A DNA stretch of 64,000 nucleotides from [Candidatus Thermochlorobacteriaceae] bacterium GBChlB (GCA_000724175.1 JPGV01000006.1:38205-102204), one strand, 5' to 3'. Positions 9,637-19,380 are shown, counted from the stretch's first letter. Notes: generated by a model from the letters alone, not told the origin. Numbers and translations are program-made.

Positions 9637-10098
9637 ATGGATACGATAATGACTTCGCAATACGAATTGGAGAGGGTCAAGCCTGCGCCGCGATTTAAGC
9701 ACAGCCGTGTTCAGACAAACGTTATTATGGCGTTATCAGCTTACCGAACACAATATGATGTCCTGCCCGAACTCGACATTGTCTTGAACGGAAAACCATT
9801 TGTGCCAGATATTTGCGTGTGTCCGAAGGGAACGCCGAATTGGGCGGGCGAAGAGGAGCCGTTTTGTGAACCGCCGCTCATCGTCATTGAAATCATCTCG
9901 CCGAGTCAGTCGATTGAGCATCTGCTCTCGCGAGCGAAAGACTATCTCGCAGCGGGCGCGGCGTGGATCACTGTGCCTGCGGTTCAAACGCTCTATGTGA
10001 TGCACGGGCCAAACGACAAACCAAAACCGTTTATTGACGGCATTGTCAGAGACGAGAAAACGGGCATTGAAGTGAATGTGCCGTCGCTGTTCCAATAA
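9637..10098 (+). CDS. Uma2 family (DUF820) nuclease-fold protein
   Basis: A small protein of about 153 residues with the Uma2 pattern of the PD-(D/E)xK superfamily: YEL near the N-terminus, a VPDICVCP strand carrying the metal-binding Asp, LIVIEIISPS with the Glu, and a downstream SRAKDYLAAGA helix with the Lys. Uma2 proteins occur in many copies in some phyla; their role is unsettled. It lacks the usual first 30 residues (LTxEEY segment), so it is shorter than the typical 180-200. Two ATGs (9637 and 9649) are possible; the TTG at 9595 is less likely. A bidirectional terminator follows. Confidence 0.75.
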   Translation: MDTIMTSQYELERVKPAPRFKHSRVQTNVIMALSAYRTQYDVLPELDIVLNGKPFVPDICVCPKGTPNWAGEEEPFCEPPLIVIEIISPSQSIEHLLSRAKDYLAAGAAWITVPAVQTLYVMHGPNDKPKPFIDGIVRDEKTGIEVNVPSLFQ

Positions 10099-10123
10099 AT
10101 CGCATCAAGCGGAAAAAGTAAAA

Positions 10124-10142
10124 GGCGTCTTTCCAGAGACGC
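10124..10142. terminator. Bidirectional terminator between Uma2 gene and icd
   Basis: GGCGTCT (10124-10130) pairs with AGACGCC (10136-10142), extended by flanking A/T pairs. T runs follow on the plus strand (CCTTTTTCG) and A runs precede it (GGAAAAAGTAAAAGG), so it can end both the plus-strand Uma2 transcript and the minus-strand icd transcript. Confidence 0.85.
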
Positions 10143-10169
10143 CTTTTTCGTTGCATCATTCCATCGTTC

Positions 10170-11438
10170 TCAAAGATGCTTGACAACTTCTTTGGCAAAC
10201 TCGGAGCATTTGACTTCCTTTGCGCCGTCCATGAGGCGAGCAAAGTCGTAGGTTACGGTCTTTTGTCCGATTGCGCCGTTCAAGCCTTTGATGATGAGGT
10301 CGGCGGCTTCGGTCCAGCCAAGATAGCGGAACATCATTTCGCCTGAAAGAATCACCGAGCCGGGATTGACTTTATCCTGCCCTGCATACTTTGGCGCAGT
10401 GCCGTGCGTGGCTTCAAAGACCGCGTAACCGGTTTCGTAGTTGATGTTCGCACCGGGCGCAATGCCAATGCCGCCGACTTGTGCCGCCAAAGCATCGGAA
10501 ATGTAATCGCCGTTCAGGTTAAGCGTCGCAATCACATCGTATTCTGCTGGGCGCGTGAGAATTTGTTGCAAGAAGGCATCGGCAATCACGTCTTTAATGA
10601 CAATGCCATTTGGCAATTTGCACCAAGGACCTCCGTCAATTTCTACCGCACCAAATTCCGCTTTGGCAAGTTCGTAGCCCCATTCACGGAAACCGCCTTC
10701 GGTATATTTCATAATGTTACCTTTATGCACCAGCGTAACCGACTTGCGGTTGTTGGCAATCGCATAACGAATCGCCGCACGAATGAGCCGCTTTGAGCCT
10801 TCTTCCGAAACAGGCTTGACGCCGATTGCGGACGTTTCAGGAAATCGGATTTTATTCACCTTCATTTCCTTTTGCAGAAAGTCAATCACCTTTTTGACTT
10901 CGGGCGTGCCGGCTTTGTATTCAATGCCTGCGTAAATGTCTTCGGTGTTTTCGCGGAAGATGACCATGTCGACAAGTTCAGGGTGCTTGACAGGCGAAGG
11001 CACGCCGTTGAAATACTGCACGGGACGCACGCACGCATACAAATCCATCATTTGCCGAAGCGCAACGTTGATGCTACGGAATCCGCCGCCGACGGGCGTG
11101 GTAAGCGGTCCCTTGATACCGACGCGATACTCCGTAATGGCTTTGAGCGTATCGTCAGGCAGCCAGATTTCTTTTTCATAGACCTTGTTCGCTTTCTCGC
11201 CGGCATAGACTTCAAACCAAACGATTTCGCGCTTGCCGCCGTAGGCTTTTTTGACTGCGGCATCGAAGACCATCTGCGAGGCAGGCCAAATATCCACGCC
11301 TGTCCCATCACCTTCAATGAAGGGAATAATGGGATTATCAGGCACATTCAACTTGCCGTCTGACATCGTGATTTTTTCGCCGCGTGCAGGGGGCGCGAGG
11401 CGTTCATACTTGATTTGTTCGGTTACGAGTGCTGACAT
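10170..11438 (-). CDS. icd: Isocitrate dehydrogenase (NADP-type)
   Basis: A protein of 422 residues, close to the 416 of E. coli Icd. It oxidatively decarboxylates isocitrate to 2-oxoglutarate in the TCA cycle (or runs in reverse in reductive-cycle organisms). Visible are the N-terminal block [14 protein letters not shown], the substrate loop [23 protein letters not shown], the [15 protein letters not shown] block with the catalytic Lys, IADAFLQQ and the cofactor-binding [19 protein letters not shown]. The frame extends upstream to 11504, but that would overlap the FkbM gene; MSALVTEQ at 11438 is the better start and gives a 41-base gap. It is the last gene of fabI-FkbM-icd, ending at a bidirectional terminator. 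Confidence 0.95.
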   Translation of the reverse strand: MSALVTEQIKYERLAPPARGEKITMSDGKLNVPDNPIIPFIEGDGTGVDIWPASQMVFDAAVKKAYGGKREIVWFEVYAGEKANKVYEKEIWLPDDTLKAITEYRVGIKGPLTTPVGGGFRSINVALRQMMDLYACVRPVQYFNGVPSPVKHPELVDMVIFRENTEDIYAGIEYKAGTPEVKKVIDFLQKEMKVNKIRFPETSAIGVKPVSEEGSKRLIRAAIRYAIANNRKSVTLVHKGNIMKYTEGGFREWGYELAKAEFGAVEIDGGPWCKLPNGIVIKDVIADAFLQQILTRPAEYDVIATLNLNGDYISDALAAQVGGIGIAPGANINYETGYAVFEATHGTAPKYAGQDKVNPGSVILSGEMMFRYLGWTEAADLIIKGLNGAIGQKTVTYDFARLMDGAKEVKCSEFAKEVVKHL

Positions 11439-11479
11439 ACTGCGTTCATTTTTAGTTGTTGGAAAATGTGCCACTGTGC

Positions 11480-12433
11480 TTACCAATTTCCGAGATAATC
11501 CCACTCAAATTTTGTGAGCAGGCGTCCAAGTCGTTTAACCAATTTTTCAGTGGTATGTTTGCCGCGAAAATCCACCGCATAATGCTTTTTTCCCTCGGAA
11601 GAAATGACGGCTTCAATGTCGCGAAATTCGTTCGCTGAAAGCTTGCGATGATGATACGCTGATTGCGCGATTTCAAGTGCAAAGTCAAAATAGCAATACT
11701 GCATTACAAGGACGATGGCGCGCACCAGTTTTGCCTTATCGTAGAAATGGCTTTCAGGCGATAGGGCTGGAATATCGCGAAAATAAATCGCATCGCCCGC
11801 AACTAATTGTCCTTTCGGACCGCCCAACGTCGCGCCGACTTTGCGTTTGAAATAGTTGCTTTTAGCTAAGTCAAAGAGCACGAACCCTTTTTCAGTAAGA
11901 AGCGAATCAATGTCGCGAAAAAACGGCGCGTTGGTAAAAACGGGATTGAACCACACTTCGACTTCAATCGCAAACGTGTGGTTGAGCGTTTCTGCGGCGC
12001 CGTTGAGAATATCGCGCTCAAACCCTTCGGTATCAATTTTCAAATAATCGACATCTTCAATGCCTGATTGCTTGAGAACGGCGTCGAGCGTGTTGGTTTG
12101 AATTGGGATTTCGCGCTTGATGGCGTAGTTGGGTTCTGATACAAATCGGCTTAGAAATGGGCAGTTCGGTCGGAAAAGCGAACTGCTTCCTTCGGCAACC
12201 AAAAGATGAAATGTTCTCTGTTCAACTTTTTCTCCGACGGCGAAAGGCAGATACTTGACAAATGTATCGCCTTTTGCGTTCAGAGCGGCACATTCCTGTT
12301 CATCGGGTTCAAATCCGGTAATTTGTACTGGAAAGTGATGGATTAGTTTTAACCATCGCGGATGAATGCCTGCGCGAGCGCCAATATCAATCAAGGTCAG
12401 AGGCGCGTCAGAGTAATTTTTAAGCGCGTGCAT
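11480..12433 (-). CDS. FkbM family methyltransferase
   Basis: A 317-residue protein with the FkbM-type SAM fold: the SAM loop [16 protein letters not shown] near the N-terminus, the acidic [14 protein letters not shown] strand, and the [17 protein letters not shown] block diagnostic of this family. FkbM proteins O-methylate sugars, macrolides or surface polysaccharides; the substrate here is unknown. It lies between fabI (47 bases upstream) and icd (41 bases downstream) on the same strand, which suggests cotranscription but gives no metabolic link. The C-terminal 120 residues (from about 200) show no motif I recognise. Confidence 0.85.
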   Translation of the reverse strand: MHALKNYSDAPLTLIDIGARAGIHPRWLKLIHHFPVQITGFEPDEQECAALNAKGDTFVKYLPFAVGEKVEQRTFHLLVAEGSSSLFRPNCPFLSRFVSEPNYAIKREIPIQTNTLDAVLKQSGIEDVDYLKIDTEGFERDILNGAAETLNHTFAIEVEVWFNPVFTNAPFFRDIDSLLTEKGFVLFDLAKSNYFKRKVGATLGGPKGQLVAGDAIYFRDIPALSPESHFYDKAKLVRAIVLVMQYCYFDFALEIAQSAYHHRKLSANEFRDIEAVISSEGKKHYAVDFRGKHTTEKLVKRLGRLLTKFEWDYLGNW

Positions 12434-12480
12434 TTATTTGAGGTGTTTTACTTTTTCCATTTTCCGTAGCGCATTGAGCG

Positions 12481-13380
12481 TCATCGAACCTGCTCCGATT
12501 TGAGTTGCGGCGGTGCGAACTCCTCAAAGCCCGCTTGTTTGACCAACTCGTCGTGTTGAAGGGCATGGTGCATCAGGCGGAGGAAGGGCAGCGTGGTGCC
12601 CATCATACTGTATCCTCCATCGTGATACAAGTTTTGCATCGTTACCTTGCGCGAGAGGTCGGAGAGCAGCATAACGGCGAAATCAGCGCATTCTTCGGCA
12701 GAGGCGTTGCCGAGCGGCGAATGTAGGTTCGAATACTCGAACATTTTATCAAAGTCGTCAATGCCGCTTCCGGCGCGCGTCATCGTCGGGCTTTGCGAAA
12801 TGGTGTTGATGCGAATACCACGTTTGGCAAGGCGCGGTCCGTAGCTGCGGACAATAGATTCAAGGAGTGCTTTCGCGTCGCCCATGTCCGAATACGTCCA
12901 ATAGTTTTTTTGCGCGGCAATGTAGGAAAGGGCGATAATCGAGCCGAAGTCGTTGATGGCATTGTGCTGCATTGCCACCGTGATAATCTTGTGCAGTGAG
13001 ATTGCCGACACATCGAGCGTTTTCATAAACCATTCGTAGTTCAAGTCTTCGTAGGCTTTTTCCTTGCGAATGTTCTGCGACATGCCGACCGAATGGACGA
13101 TGAAATCCACCGTGCCGAATTTTTCTTTGAGTTCTGCGAAGCCTGCGTTGAGTTCATCTATGTTGGTTACATCGCAGAGAATCAAGGGCGTGCCAAGCAG
13201 TTCGGAAAGTTGCTTGACCTTACCGACACGTGCTGCGACGGCAATGTTCGAGACCGCCACTTCTGCGCCTTCACGATGCGCCGCCAGCGCAATGCTCCAG
13301 CCGATTGAACTTTCATCGAAAGGTCCAAACACAATACCTTTCTTGCCTTTGAGCAATCCGTAGGATTTTTGTTCCGACAT
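12481..13380 (-). CDS. fabI: Enoyl-[acyl-carrier-protein] reductase (FabI type)
   Basis: A 299-residue short-chain-dehydrogenase-fold enzyme that reduces trans-2-enoyl-ACP in fatty acid elongation. The FabI-type cofactor loop is GPFDESSIGWSIA; IVHSVGMSQ and the catalytic Tyr-x6-Lys (YSDMGDAK) follow, then RINTISQSPTMTRAGSGI. Length exceeds E. coli FabI (262) because of a C-terminal extension of about 35 residues (from about 265). The ATG at 13380 begins MSEQKSYGLL. First gene of the minus-strand fabI-FkbM-icd run. Confidence 0.92.
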   Translation of the reverse strand: MSEQKSYGLLKGKKGIVFGPFDESSIGWSIALAAHREGAEVAVSNIAVAARVGKVKQLSELLGTPLILCDVTNIDELNAGFAELKEKFGTVDFIVHSVGMSQNIRKEKAYEDLNYEWFMKTLDVSAISLHKIITVAMQHNAINDFGSIIALSYIAAQKNYWTYSDMGDAKALLESIVRSYGPRLAKRGIRINTISQSPTMTRAGSGIDDFDKMFEYSNLHSPLGNASAEECADFAVMLLSDLSRKVTMQNLYHDGGYSMMGTTLPFLRLMHHALQHDELVKQAGFEEFAPPQLKSEQVR

Positions 13381-13560
13381 AACCGAGTAAGAATTTTCTG
13401 AAAAAAGTTGTTTTTGAACAGAGCGACAGGAACTGCATCACAAAAGGATTTGAAGATACGGCTTTGGCGATGAAAAGAAAAGAGACAACTGAACGATTAG
13501 AAAACTTTTGTAGTTCGAACTGGCTCTTTTCAACAGCAGTTCGAAACAACTCCATGTTCT

Positions 13561-16377
13561 ATGGCAAGACTCGCCGTTTTCGTTACATTTTTGTGCATCT
13601 CAGCTTCGGCGGTTGCACAGTCCTTCACGGTTCAAGGGAAAATTGTAGCGGAAAGTGACAAGTCTCCGCTTGTAGGTGCGCGTATTGTTCTCTCGCGCGT
13701 TCCCGATTCCACCAATAAAGTCGGCGCGATTAGCAATGCCAACGGGCTTTTTTCCATCTCGAACCTTTCGGCGGGGAAATACGCCGTCCGCGTCAGTTTC
13801 ATCGGTTACAAAAGCACGCTCAATTTTATCGACCTTTCGGCGAACATGAACCTCGGCACAATTGCCCTCAAAGAGGGCGAAGCCACCGCCGATGAAATTG
13901 TCGTCGAAGAACGCTTGCTGACGGCAGTGCAGTTGGGCGATACTGTGCAATTCAACGCCAAGGCGTTCAAAGTCAATCCTGATGCAACCGCAGAAGATTT
14001 AATTACCAAGATGCCAACCATCACGATACAAAACGGCAGAGTGCAAGCACAGGGCGAGCAAGTGCGGCAAGTGTTGGTCGATGGCAAACCGTTCTTCGGT
14101 GAAGACCCAAGCGCAGTCTTGAAAAACCTGCCTGCTGAAATGATCGATAAAATTCAAGTCTTCGACCAGCAAAGCGAGCAAGCGCGGTTTTCTGGCGTCG
14201 AGGACGGCAACACGACGAAAACTATCAACATCATCACCAAGCCTGCGTATCGCAATGGGTCTTTCGGCAGAGCATTTGCAGGCTACGGCGAAAACCAGAG
14301 CTACAAGTCGGGCGGCAATTTGAACATCTTCAACGACGAGAGGCGCATCTCCATCATCGGTCAATCCAACAATGTCAATGAACAAAATTTTGCGTCCGAA
14401 GACCTCTTGGGCGTAGCCAGTTCGGGCGGACAGGGCGGCGGACGACGGGGCGGCGGGTTCGGCGGCGCGGGAGGATTCGGCGGCGGCTTCATTGGCAGAC
14501 CACCCGGCGGCGCGTTCAATTCAAATCCGACCGATAACTTTCTTGTCAGCCAGCAAAATGGGCTTATCACTACACACGCGCTCGGCGGCAACTATGTTGA
14601 CAACTGGGGTAAAGCGACGGACGTCTCGGGCAGTTACTTCTTTAACCAGAGCGACAATCGCGCCAGAACCTCGCTTCTGCGCCAGTTTATTTTGCCGTCG
14701 CAAACGGGTCAAACCTATTCGGAGACAAATTTATCGGACGCTCGGAACATCAACCACCGCGTGAACTTTCGACTCGACCACAATTTTGATGAGACCAATT
14801 CGCTGCTCATTGTTCCGCGCCTAACCGTGCAGCGCAACCGCGGCGACAACGATTTGCTCGGCACGACGGCATTGCCGGCTTCAACCCTTGGCAGCACACA
14901 AAACGCGTTCTTCTCCGACCTCTCCGCCATTCGATTCTCGAATCAACTCTTGTATCGCCATCGCTTTTCAATCGGACGCACGCTCTCGCTCTCGCTCAAT
15001 ACCAACTACAATCAAAGCGACGGCGAAAGCAACTTGGACGCGGTCAATCAGTTCTTTCAAGCCAACGCCATTTCACGCACCGATTCGCTCAATCAATTTT
15101 CAAATACGCGGCAACGCGGCTGGGCTTGGACAGGCAACGCCACATACACTGAACCGCTTGCGCTCGCGCAAGTCTTGCAGTTCAGCTACACTGCGAACTA
15201 CCGACCCAACTCCGCCAACAACGAAACATTCAGTCGCCGACCGCTCACCAATGTCTTCGCACTCGACACGGCGCTAACCAATCGAATCGAGAGCGCTTAC
15301 TTAACACAAGCAGCAACGGCAGGCTATCGATATTTCAGCCGTGATGTCATTCTCTCGCTTAACGTTGGCTATCAGTGGGCGACCTTGAACAGCTCGCAGG
15401 AGTTTCCATTTGCGTTCACATTGGGACGCGCATTTCAAAATGTCTTGCCGTCGCTCTTCTTTCGATTGCGCTTCTCGGAAAATCAAAACATGTTCGTCGC
15501 TTATCGCACCAACACCGCAGAGCCAACGGTTACGCAACTGCAAGAAGTCTTGAACAACGCAAATCCGCTCTTGCTCTCCATCGGCAATCAATCGCTCAAT
15601 CAAGAATTTCAACACAACCTGACATTCCGATACTCGTCGGTCGATGTGCAACAAGCAAGTTCGTTTTTCTTCTTGCTCAATGCGAACTTTCGGCGGGACT
15701 ACATTGGAAACAGCACGATTGTGGCAGCGCGCGATACAACAGTTGGCAATGGCATTCGACTGCGCACAGGGTCGCAGCTCTCGCAGCCCATCAATCTCAA
15801 CGGGTTCTATTCTTTGCGCGGGTTGGTCTCTTACGGCGTGCCGCTTTCGTTTATTCAGACAAATCTAAATTTGAGTTTATCGGCAAATTTCTCACGCACA
15901 CCAGCACTGCTCAACGGCGCGGAGAACATCGCCACTGCGCCCTCGATAACGGCGGGCATTACGCTCAGCAGCAACATCAGCGACAAATTAGACTTCACGA
16001 TTTCATCGAATACCAACGTCGGTACATCGCAAAATTCATTACAGCCGCAACTCAACAACCAGTTTCTCAATCAACAAAGCCGCGCGCGTGTCAATTGGAT
16101 TTTCGGCGATGGGTTTGTGATTCAAACCGAACTGGCGCATCAATACTTTACGGGACTGACCGAGGGGTTTAACCAAAATTTCCTTTTGTGGAACGCCAGC
16201 GTCGGCAAAAAACTCTTCGACAATCGCGCTGAAATCCGACTCGTTGTGTTCGATATTCTCAAACAAAATAACAGCATTCAGCGCAGTTTTACCGAGGCGT
16301 TCATCGAGGATACGCGGACGGACATCCTTCAGCGCTACCTGATGCTGACATTTACTTACAACCTACGGGCGAATTAA
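13561..16377 (+). CDS. Outer-membrane beta-barrel protein with carboxypeptidase-regulatory-like domain (TonB-receptor-like)
   Basis: A 938-residue secreted protein with signal peptide (about 1-20, ending AVAQ). Residues about 22-110 form a carboxypeptidase-regulatory-like beta-sandwich (SFIGYKS near its end). A plug-like domain follows (about 125-225, including VRQVLVDGKPFFGED and NTTKTINIITK), then a Gly-rich stretch around residues 285-325 with repeated GGG and GGF, and a long beta-barrel to the end. This is the outer-membrane family common in Bacteroidota/Chlorobiota, related to TonB-dependent receptors but usually without a clear TonB box. Substrate unknown. It is monocistronic between minus-strand neighbours. 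The 3' end abuts an Uma2 remnant on the other strand. Confidence 0.88.
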   Translation: MARLAVFVTFLCISASAVAQSFTVQGKIVAESDKSPLVGARIVLSRVPDSTNKVGAISNANGLFSISNLSAGKYAVRVSFIGYKSTLNFIDLSANMNLGTIALKEGEATADEIVVEERLLTAVQLGDTVQFNAKAFKVNPDATAEDLITKMPTITIQNGRVQAQGEQVRQVLVDGKPFFGEDPSAVLKNLPAEMIDKIQVFDQQSEQARFSGVEDGNTTKTINIITKPAYRNGSFGRAFAGYGENQSYKSGGNLNIFNDERRISIIGQSNNVNEQNFASEDLLGVASSGGQGGGRRGGGFGGAGGFGGGFIGRPPGGAFNSNPTDNFLVSQQNGLITTHALGGNYVDNWGKATDVSGSYFFNQSDNRARTSLLRQFILPSQTGQTYSETNLSDARNINHRVNFRLDHNFDETNSLLIVPRLTVQRNRGDNDLLGTTALPASTLGSTQNAFFSDLSAIRFSNQLLYRHRFSIGRTLSLSLNTNYNQSDGESNLDAVNQFFQANAISRTDSLNQFSNTRQRGWAWTGNATYTEPLALAQVLQFSYTANYRPNSANNETFSRRPLTNVFALDTALTNRIESAYLTQAATAGYRYFSRDVILSLNVGYQWATLNSSQEFPFAFTLGRAFQNVLPSLFFRLRFSENQNMFVAYRTNTAEPTVTQLQEVLNNANPLLLSIGNQSLNQEFQHNLTFRYSSVDVQQASSFFFLLNANFRRDYIGNSTIVAARDTTVGNGIRLRTGSQLSQPINLNGFYSLRGLVSYGVPLSFIQTNLNLSLSANFSRTPALLNGAENIATAPSITAGITLSSNISDKLDFTISSNTNVGTSQNSLQPQLNNQFLNQQSRARVNWIFGDGFVIQTELAHQYFTGLTEGFNQNFLLWNASVGKKLFDNRAEIRLVVFDILKQNNSIQRSFTEAFIEDTRTDILQRYLMLTFTYNLRAN

Positions 16378-16462
16378 GCACTCGGCTCATCGCCTAAAAT
16401 GTCTTTAACAGATTGTCATACTCTTCAACTGTGAGCAGGCGTTTGGCAACGGGCGTCGTCAT
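16374..16462 (-). pseudogene. Uma2 family N-terminal remnant
   Basis: On the minus strand an ATG at 16462 opens MTTPVAKRLLTVEEYDNLL, the usual beginning of an Uma2 protein, then hits a stop. Shifting the frame at the TTAAAG after the LL codons restores KDILGDEP, the expected next segment of the family (LxxAGILGxDxR), before another stop overlapping the barrel gene's stop. Only about 30 residues survive. Called on a short match, so moderate confidence. Confidence 0.5.
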
Positions 16463-16501
16463 GGTGTCGTTTAAGTTTTCTCAAAATACGCTGAACTGAT
16501 T

Positions 16502-17440
16502 TTAATACATCACTTGAACGCCTGCACGCAGAAACCACGTATTGGCGGGATTGTACTGTTGAAGCAGCCGTGCGTCGCCCGACATGCGGTTATCGACGAG
16601 CTCTGTGCGGCGAATCACGGTGTAGCCACCCTCGAGCGAGAGATAGGTTTTCTCAATGAATTGATACCGAACAATCGGCCCTGCTGTCAGGTTCGCAAAG
16701 CCAAATTGGTTCATATTGATGCTGTTAAGCGACGCATCGCCGAGTCGATACTCGCTGCCGTTGAGCAAGAAACTCACGCCGAGCTCCCACTCCTTCGAGG
16801 GATACAACATAAAATCGACATTGCGCGGAATGATGGCGTCAATCATAAACGACTCGCCCCCGAAGTAAATGACATGTGCGATTGGCACGATTAAGACCCG
16901 ACCGAAATTGCTGGTGCGAGCCGCGCCCAAGCCCAGCGTGAGTTCATCGCTGACGCGCCAGTCCACAAACGCTGCACCTTCAAAACGGCTGTGGTCGAAG
17001 ACCACATTTTGAAAATCAGAGAAGACGCCCGGACGCGCCGCCACAAACAGCGTGAAGATGTCCGACAACCGTTGTTGCCAAATGAGGTCGAGAAAAATGA
17101 AGTGCGCGGCGCGCGGCGCATCAATCGCAGGCGCAAAAGAGGTTTCTCGGTTAGGACGCACGTTAATGCTCTGTGCAATGGAAACATATCGATACTGCGC
17201 GCCAACCGTCAGGCTCGATGCGCCGCGCTTGTCCAAAAAGATTTTAAACGATGCATTTGCCGTAAGGCTCGACGCGCTGAACGAACTGCCTGATAAACTC
17301 GGCGACGCATTGTCCAAATTCACTGCGCCAAATTGCTCGTAGCGAATGCCGAACTGTTCGCGCTGTGCTTGTGCTGAATGAGATGCGGCGACGAGAAGAA
17401 ATGTGGAGAGCCAAAGCGTGTTGAAAAACCGTCTTATCAT
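16502..17440 (-). CDS. Predicted outer-membrane beta-barrel protein (DUF6268-like)
   Basis: A 312-residue protein with a signal peptide (MIRRFFNTL to SAQAQ, about residue 26) and a body of alternating hydrophobic/polar strands, ending in an aromatic-tail strand (WFLRAGVQVMY) typical of outer-membrane barrels. It reminds me of DUF6268 outer-membrane proteins (FGGESFMIDAIIPRNVDFML region), but I cannot confirm this. The frame is open 62 codons upstream to 17626; the ATG at 17440 is chosen because it starts the signal peptide. Divergent from the TPR gene at 17635. Function unknown. Confidence 0.75.
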   Translation of the reverse strand: MIRRFFNTLWLSTFLLVAASHSAQAQREQFGIRYEQFGAVNLDNASPSLSGSSFSASSLTANASFKIFLDKRGASSLTVGAQYRYVSIAQSINVRPNRETSFAPAIDAPRAAHFIFLDLIWQQRLSDIFTLFVAARPGVFSDFQNVVFDHSRFEGAAFVDWRVSDELTLGLGAARTSNFGRVLIVPIAHVIYFGGESFMIDAIIPRNVDFMLYPSKEWELGVSFLLNGSEYRLGDASLNSINMNQFGFANLTAGPIVRYQFIEKTYLSLEGGYTVIRRTELVDNRMSGDARLLQQYNPANTWFLRAGVQVMY

Positions 17441-17634
17441 TTGTGAATTGGTGTTTGTTGATAATGTCGTAATGTCGTATTGACCGCCGCCGAAAATACA
17501 CTCGCGGGCGTGAATCCAAAAACGACGAATTGGTTGAGACCAGAGCGGATTGTATTTTCGCGCACAACGTGTTGCTGCACTTTGCCTGCGGCGATAACTC
17601 AACATTTCTAATCCATTCAAGTCCAATCGATGCT

Positions 17635-18390
17635 ATGAAAACCATTGCCCTGATTTTGTCCGTCGCGCTCTGCGTTGTTTCGTCAGTGCAGGCGCAAGAC
17701 TCCAAAGCCGTTTGCGACGAGATTGACGCGCTGATGGAGCAAATCAAACTTGCTGATGCCAAATCGAAAGTCGACGACGCGCTCACAAAATTCCCAAACG
17801 ATTTTGAAGTCAAGTGGCGTGCCTCGCGCGTTTATGTCGCCTTTGGCGATACGCAGCCAAAGAGCGAGCAGGAAAAAATTTATGTCAAAGCCAAAGAGCT
17901 TGCCGACGAGGCAATCAAGCTCAACCCGCAAGCGTCGGTTGGCTATGTGCGTCGCGCTGCTGCGAATGGAAAAGTCGCGCTGTTCAGAGGCGTTTTGAGC
18001 GTGAAAGATTTGGTCAAGCAAACCAAAGCCGATGCCGAAAAAGCCATTCAACTCAATAGTTCAGGCGAACAAGTGCTTGCGACGGCGTATTACATTTTGG
18101 GCAGAACGCACTTGAAGCTCAGCGAGACGCCCGAAGTCATGCGTATGCCGATTGGCTTGGCGTGGGGAAATTTGGACGACGCGCTGAAACATCTCGCCAA
18201 AGCCGCTGAGTTACGCGGCGACTTCATCATGTTCCGTTTAGACTACGCACGAGCGTTGGAAAAAGATGATAAGTTCGCCGAAGCGCGCGCGCAGTTGGAA
18301 AAAATTCCGTCGCTCAAAGCGCAGGAATACGGCGACAACGACCGCAAAAAAGAAGCCGCCGAACTTTTGGAAAAATTGAAAGGCAAGTGA
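17635..18390 (+). CDS. Secreted TPR-repeat protein (RMD1-like)
   Basis: A 251-residue protein with a cleavable signal (MKTIALILSV to SVQAQ, about 21) followed by a continuous helical repeat body, including SKVDDALTKFPNDFEVKWRA, ADEAIKLNPQASVGYVRRAA and AYYILGRTHLKLSE, which are TPR-like. The pattern resembles the regulator-of-microtubule-dynamics (RMD) type TPR proteins found in bacteria, where their role is unknown. It probably acts in the periplasm as a protein-binding scaffold. The ATG at 17635 is chosen over upstream starts because it opens the signal peptide. Convergent with the cyclase-domain gene, 33 bases apart. Confidence 0.8.
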   Translation: MKTIALILSVALCVVSSVQAQDSKAVCDEIDALMEQIKLADAKSKVDDALTKFPNDFEVKWRASRVYVAFGDTQPKSEQEKIYVKAKELADEAIKLNPQASVGYVRRAAANGKVALFRGVLSVKDLVKQTKADAEKAIQLNSSGEQVLATAYYILGRTHLKLSETPEVMRMPIGLAWGNLDDALKHLAKAAELRGDFIMFRLDYARALEKDDKFAEARAQLEKIPSLKAQEYGDNDRKKEAAELLEKLKGK

Positions 18391-18423
18391 ACGATTGAGC
18401 GTCGCCGACATGCGCCTCATCGT

Positions 18424-19047
18424 TTACCGCCGTTGCCACTCGACGCGAAAGAGCGGTATATCGATATTGCCGACATTCTGCGAGCCGATGCCGACGACCG
18501 GCAGTTTGTCTTTTACCATTGAGGCGACGGTTTGCGTGACTAAAATCTCGCCGCGCCCAGCAATGTCTTCGCCTAATTTGTAAGCGATATTGACTGCGTC
18601 GCCGAAAATATCGTCCTCCAATTTCAAAAACTTGCCATACTCAATGCCGATGCAGACGTGAAAATGCTCGTCGTCGTGTTCGAGCGATGTGTTGCGTTTG
18701 AAATGCGCCTCTTGAATGGCCATTGCGCACTCGACCGCCGTGTCGACGGTGTCGAATCGCGCGATGAGGTTATCGGCTTCGTTTTTTATCAGCACGCCGC
18801 CGTGATTTTTTACGAGCGGAATCGAGAGGTGATAGCTCTGTATCAACAATGCAAGGAAGTGCAGAATGCCTTTCTGGCGCGTCGTGCGTGTAAAGCCCGA
18901 TGAATCGCAAACCATGACGGCGGCAGTGGTTTCAAGCGACGATGTGATTTCTTTATCGAGCGCGTCGGCATTTTCGCGGGTGCGCGTGAGCAGTGTTTTG
19001 AAAAGGTCGTCTCGCGTCATTGATAGATGGTTTTTGTGAATGGACAT
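18424..19047 (-). CDS. Stand-alone class III nucleotidyl cyclase catalytic domain protein
   Basis: About 207 residues with little besides a cyclase homology domain. Metal-binding Asp48 lies in VMVCDSSGFT and Asp92 in IKNEADNLIARF; the substrate Lys88 position is kept. The transition-state Asn153 is present in GDAVNIAYKL, but the usual Arg four residues later is Lys157. Class III cyclases work as dimers making cAMP or cGMP; with Lys in place of Arg, activity or specificity may differ. There is no membrane segment or sensor domain, and no cAMP receptor gene nearby. MSIHKNHL at 19047 is the likely start; MTRDDLF (19020) is an alternative. Upstream open frame to 19107 lacks a better start. Confidence 0.75.
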   Translation of the reverse strand: MSIHKNHLSMTRDDLFKTLLTRTRENADALDKEITSSLETTAAVMVCDSSGFTRTTRQKGILHFLALLIQSYHLSIPLVKNHGGVLIKNEADNLIARFDTVDTAVECAMAIQEAHFKRNTSLEHDDEHFHVCIGIEYGKFLKLEDDIFGDAVNIAYKLGEDIAGRGEILVTQTVASMVKDKLPVVGIGSQNVGNIDIPLFRVEWQRR

Positions 19048-19380
19048 CGCAGTGTTGCGTCGTGAAGGTGCTTGCTCGGAAGTTACGGATAATTTCTGCT
19101 TGACCAAACGCGCCGCGCTGTTTCAGATGTTGCCAGAGAGAGCGTATTTTCCCGTCCAACACTTGACCAGCGATGAAACTCACCTATGCCCTGTTGTCTT
19201 TTTGAAACTTGCCATAATCCGAACCAAAACAGCTCAGTATGTCAATTGCCAATGCACAATTTTATTGGTCAAAATCCTGAAGCCGAAAGACATTATGCAC
19301 CCGAACTTTGCTGAAACCGTTGCAACTCATTTTATTGCGTCGTGCCCGCTCAACGAATTTTTACGCTCCGCCATACTCGG
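19048..19380. other. Non-coding stretch upstream of cyclase-domain gene
   Basis: About 330 bases without a convincing gene. A minus-strand TTGACA (complement of 19240-19245) has possible -10-like bases 17 downstream and could drive the cyclase gene, but this is weak. Frames here were checked for the missing C-terminal half of the truncated glycosylase (helix-hairpin-helix GVGxxTA block) and none was seen. Confidence 0.4.

Noticed and set aside
12300..12320. GGTTCAAATCC resembling a tRNA T-loop
   Set aside because: Lies within the FkbM coding sequence and no cloverleaf can be formed around it. No tRNA was found anywhere in the window.
14440..14520. GGC-rich direct repeats that could suggest a repeat array
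   Set aside because: They encode the Gly-rich loop of the barrel protein; not CRISPR and not regular in spacing.
15375..16172. 265-codon open frame overlapping the large barrel gene
   Set aside because: Different frame of the same strand within a gene with signal peptide and family domains; no motif.
19216..19245. TTGACA-type promoter on the minus strand before the cyclase gene
   Set aside because: -10 box is poor and promoter consensus in this phylum may differ; kept only as a remark.
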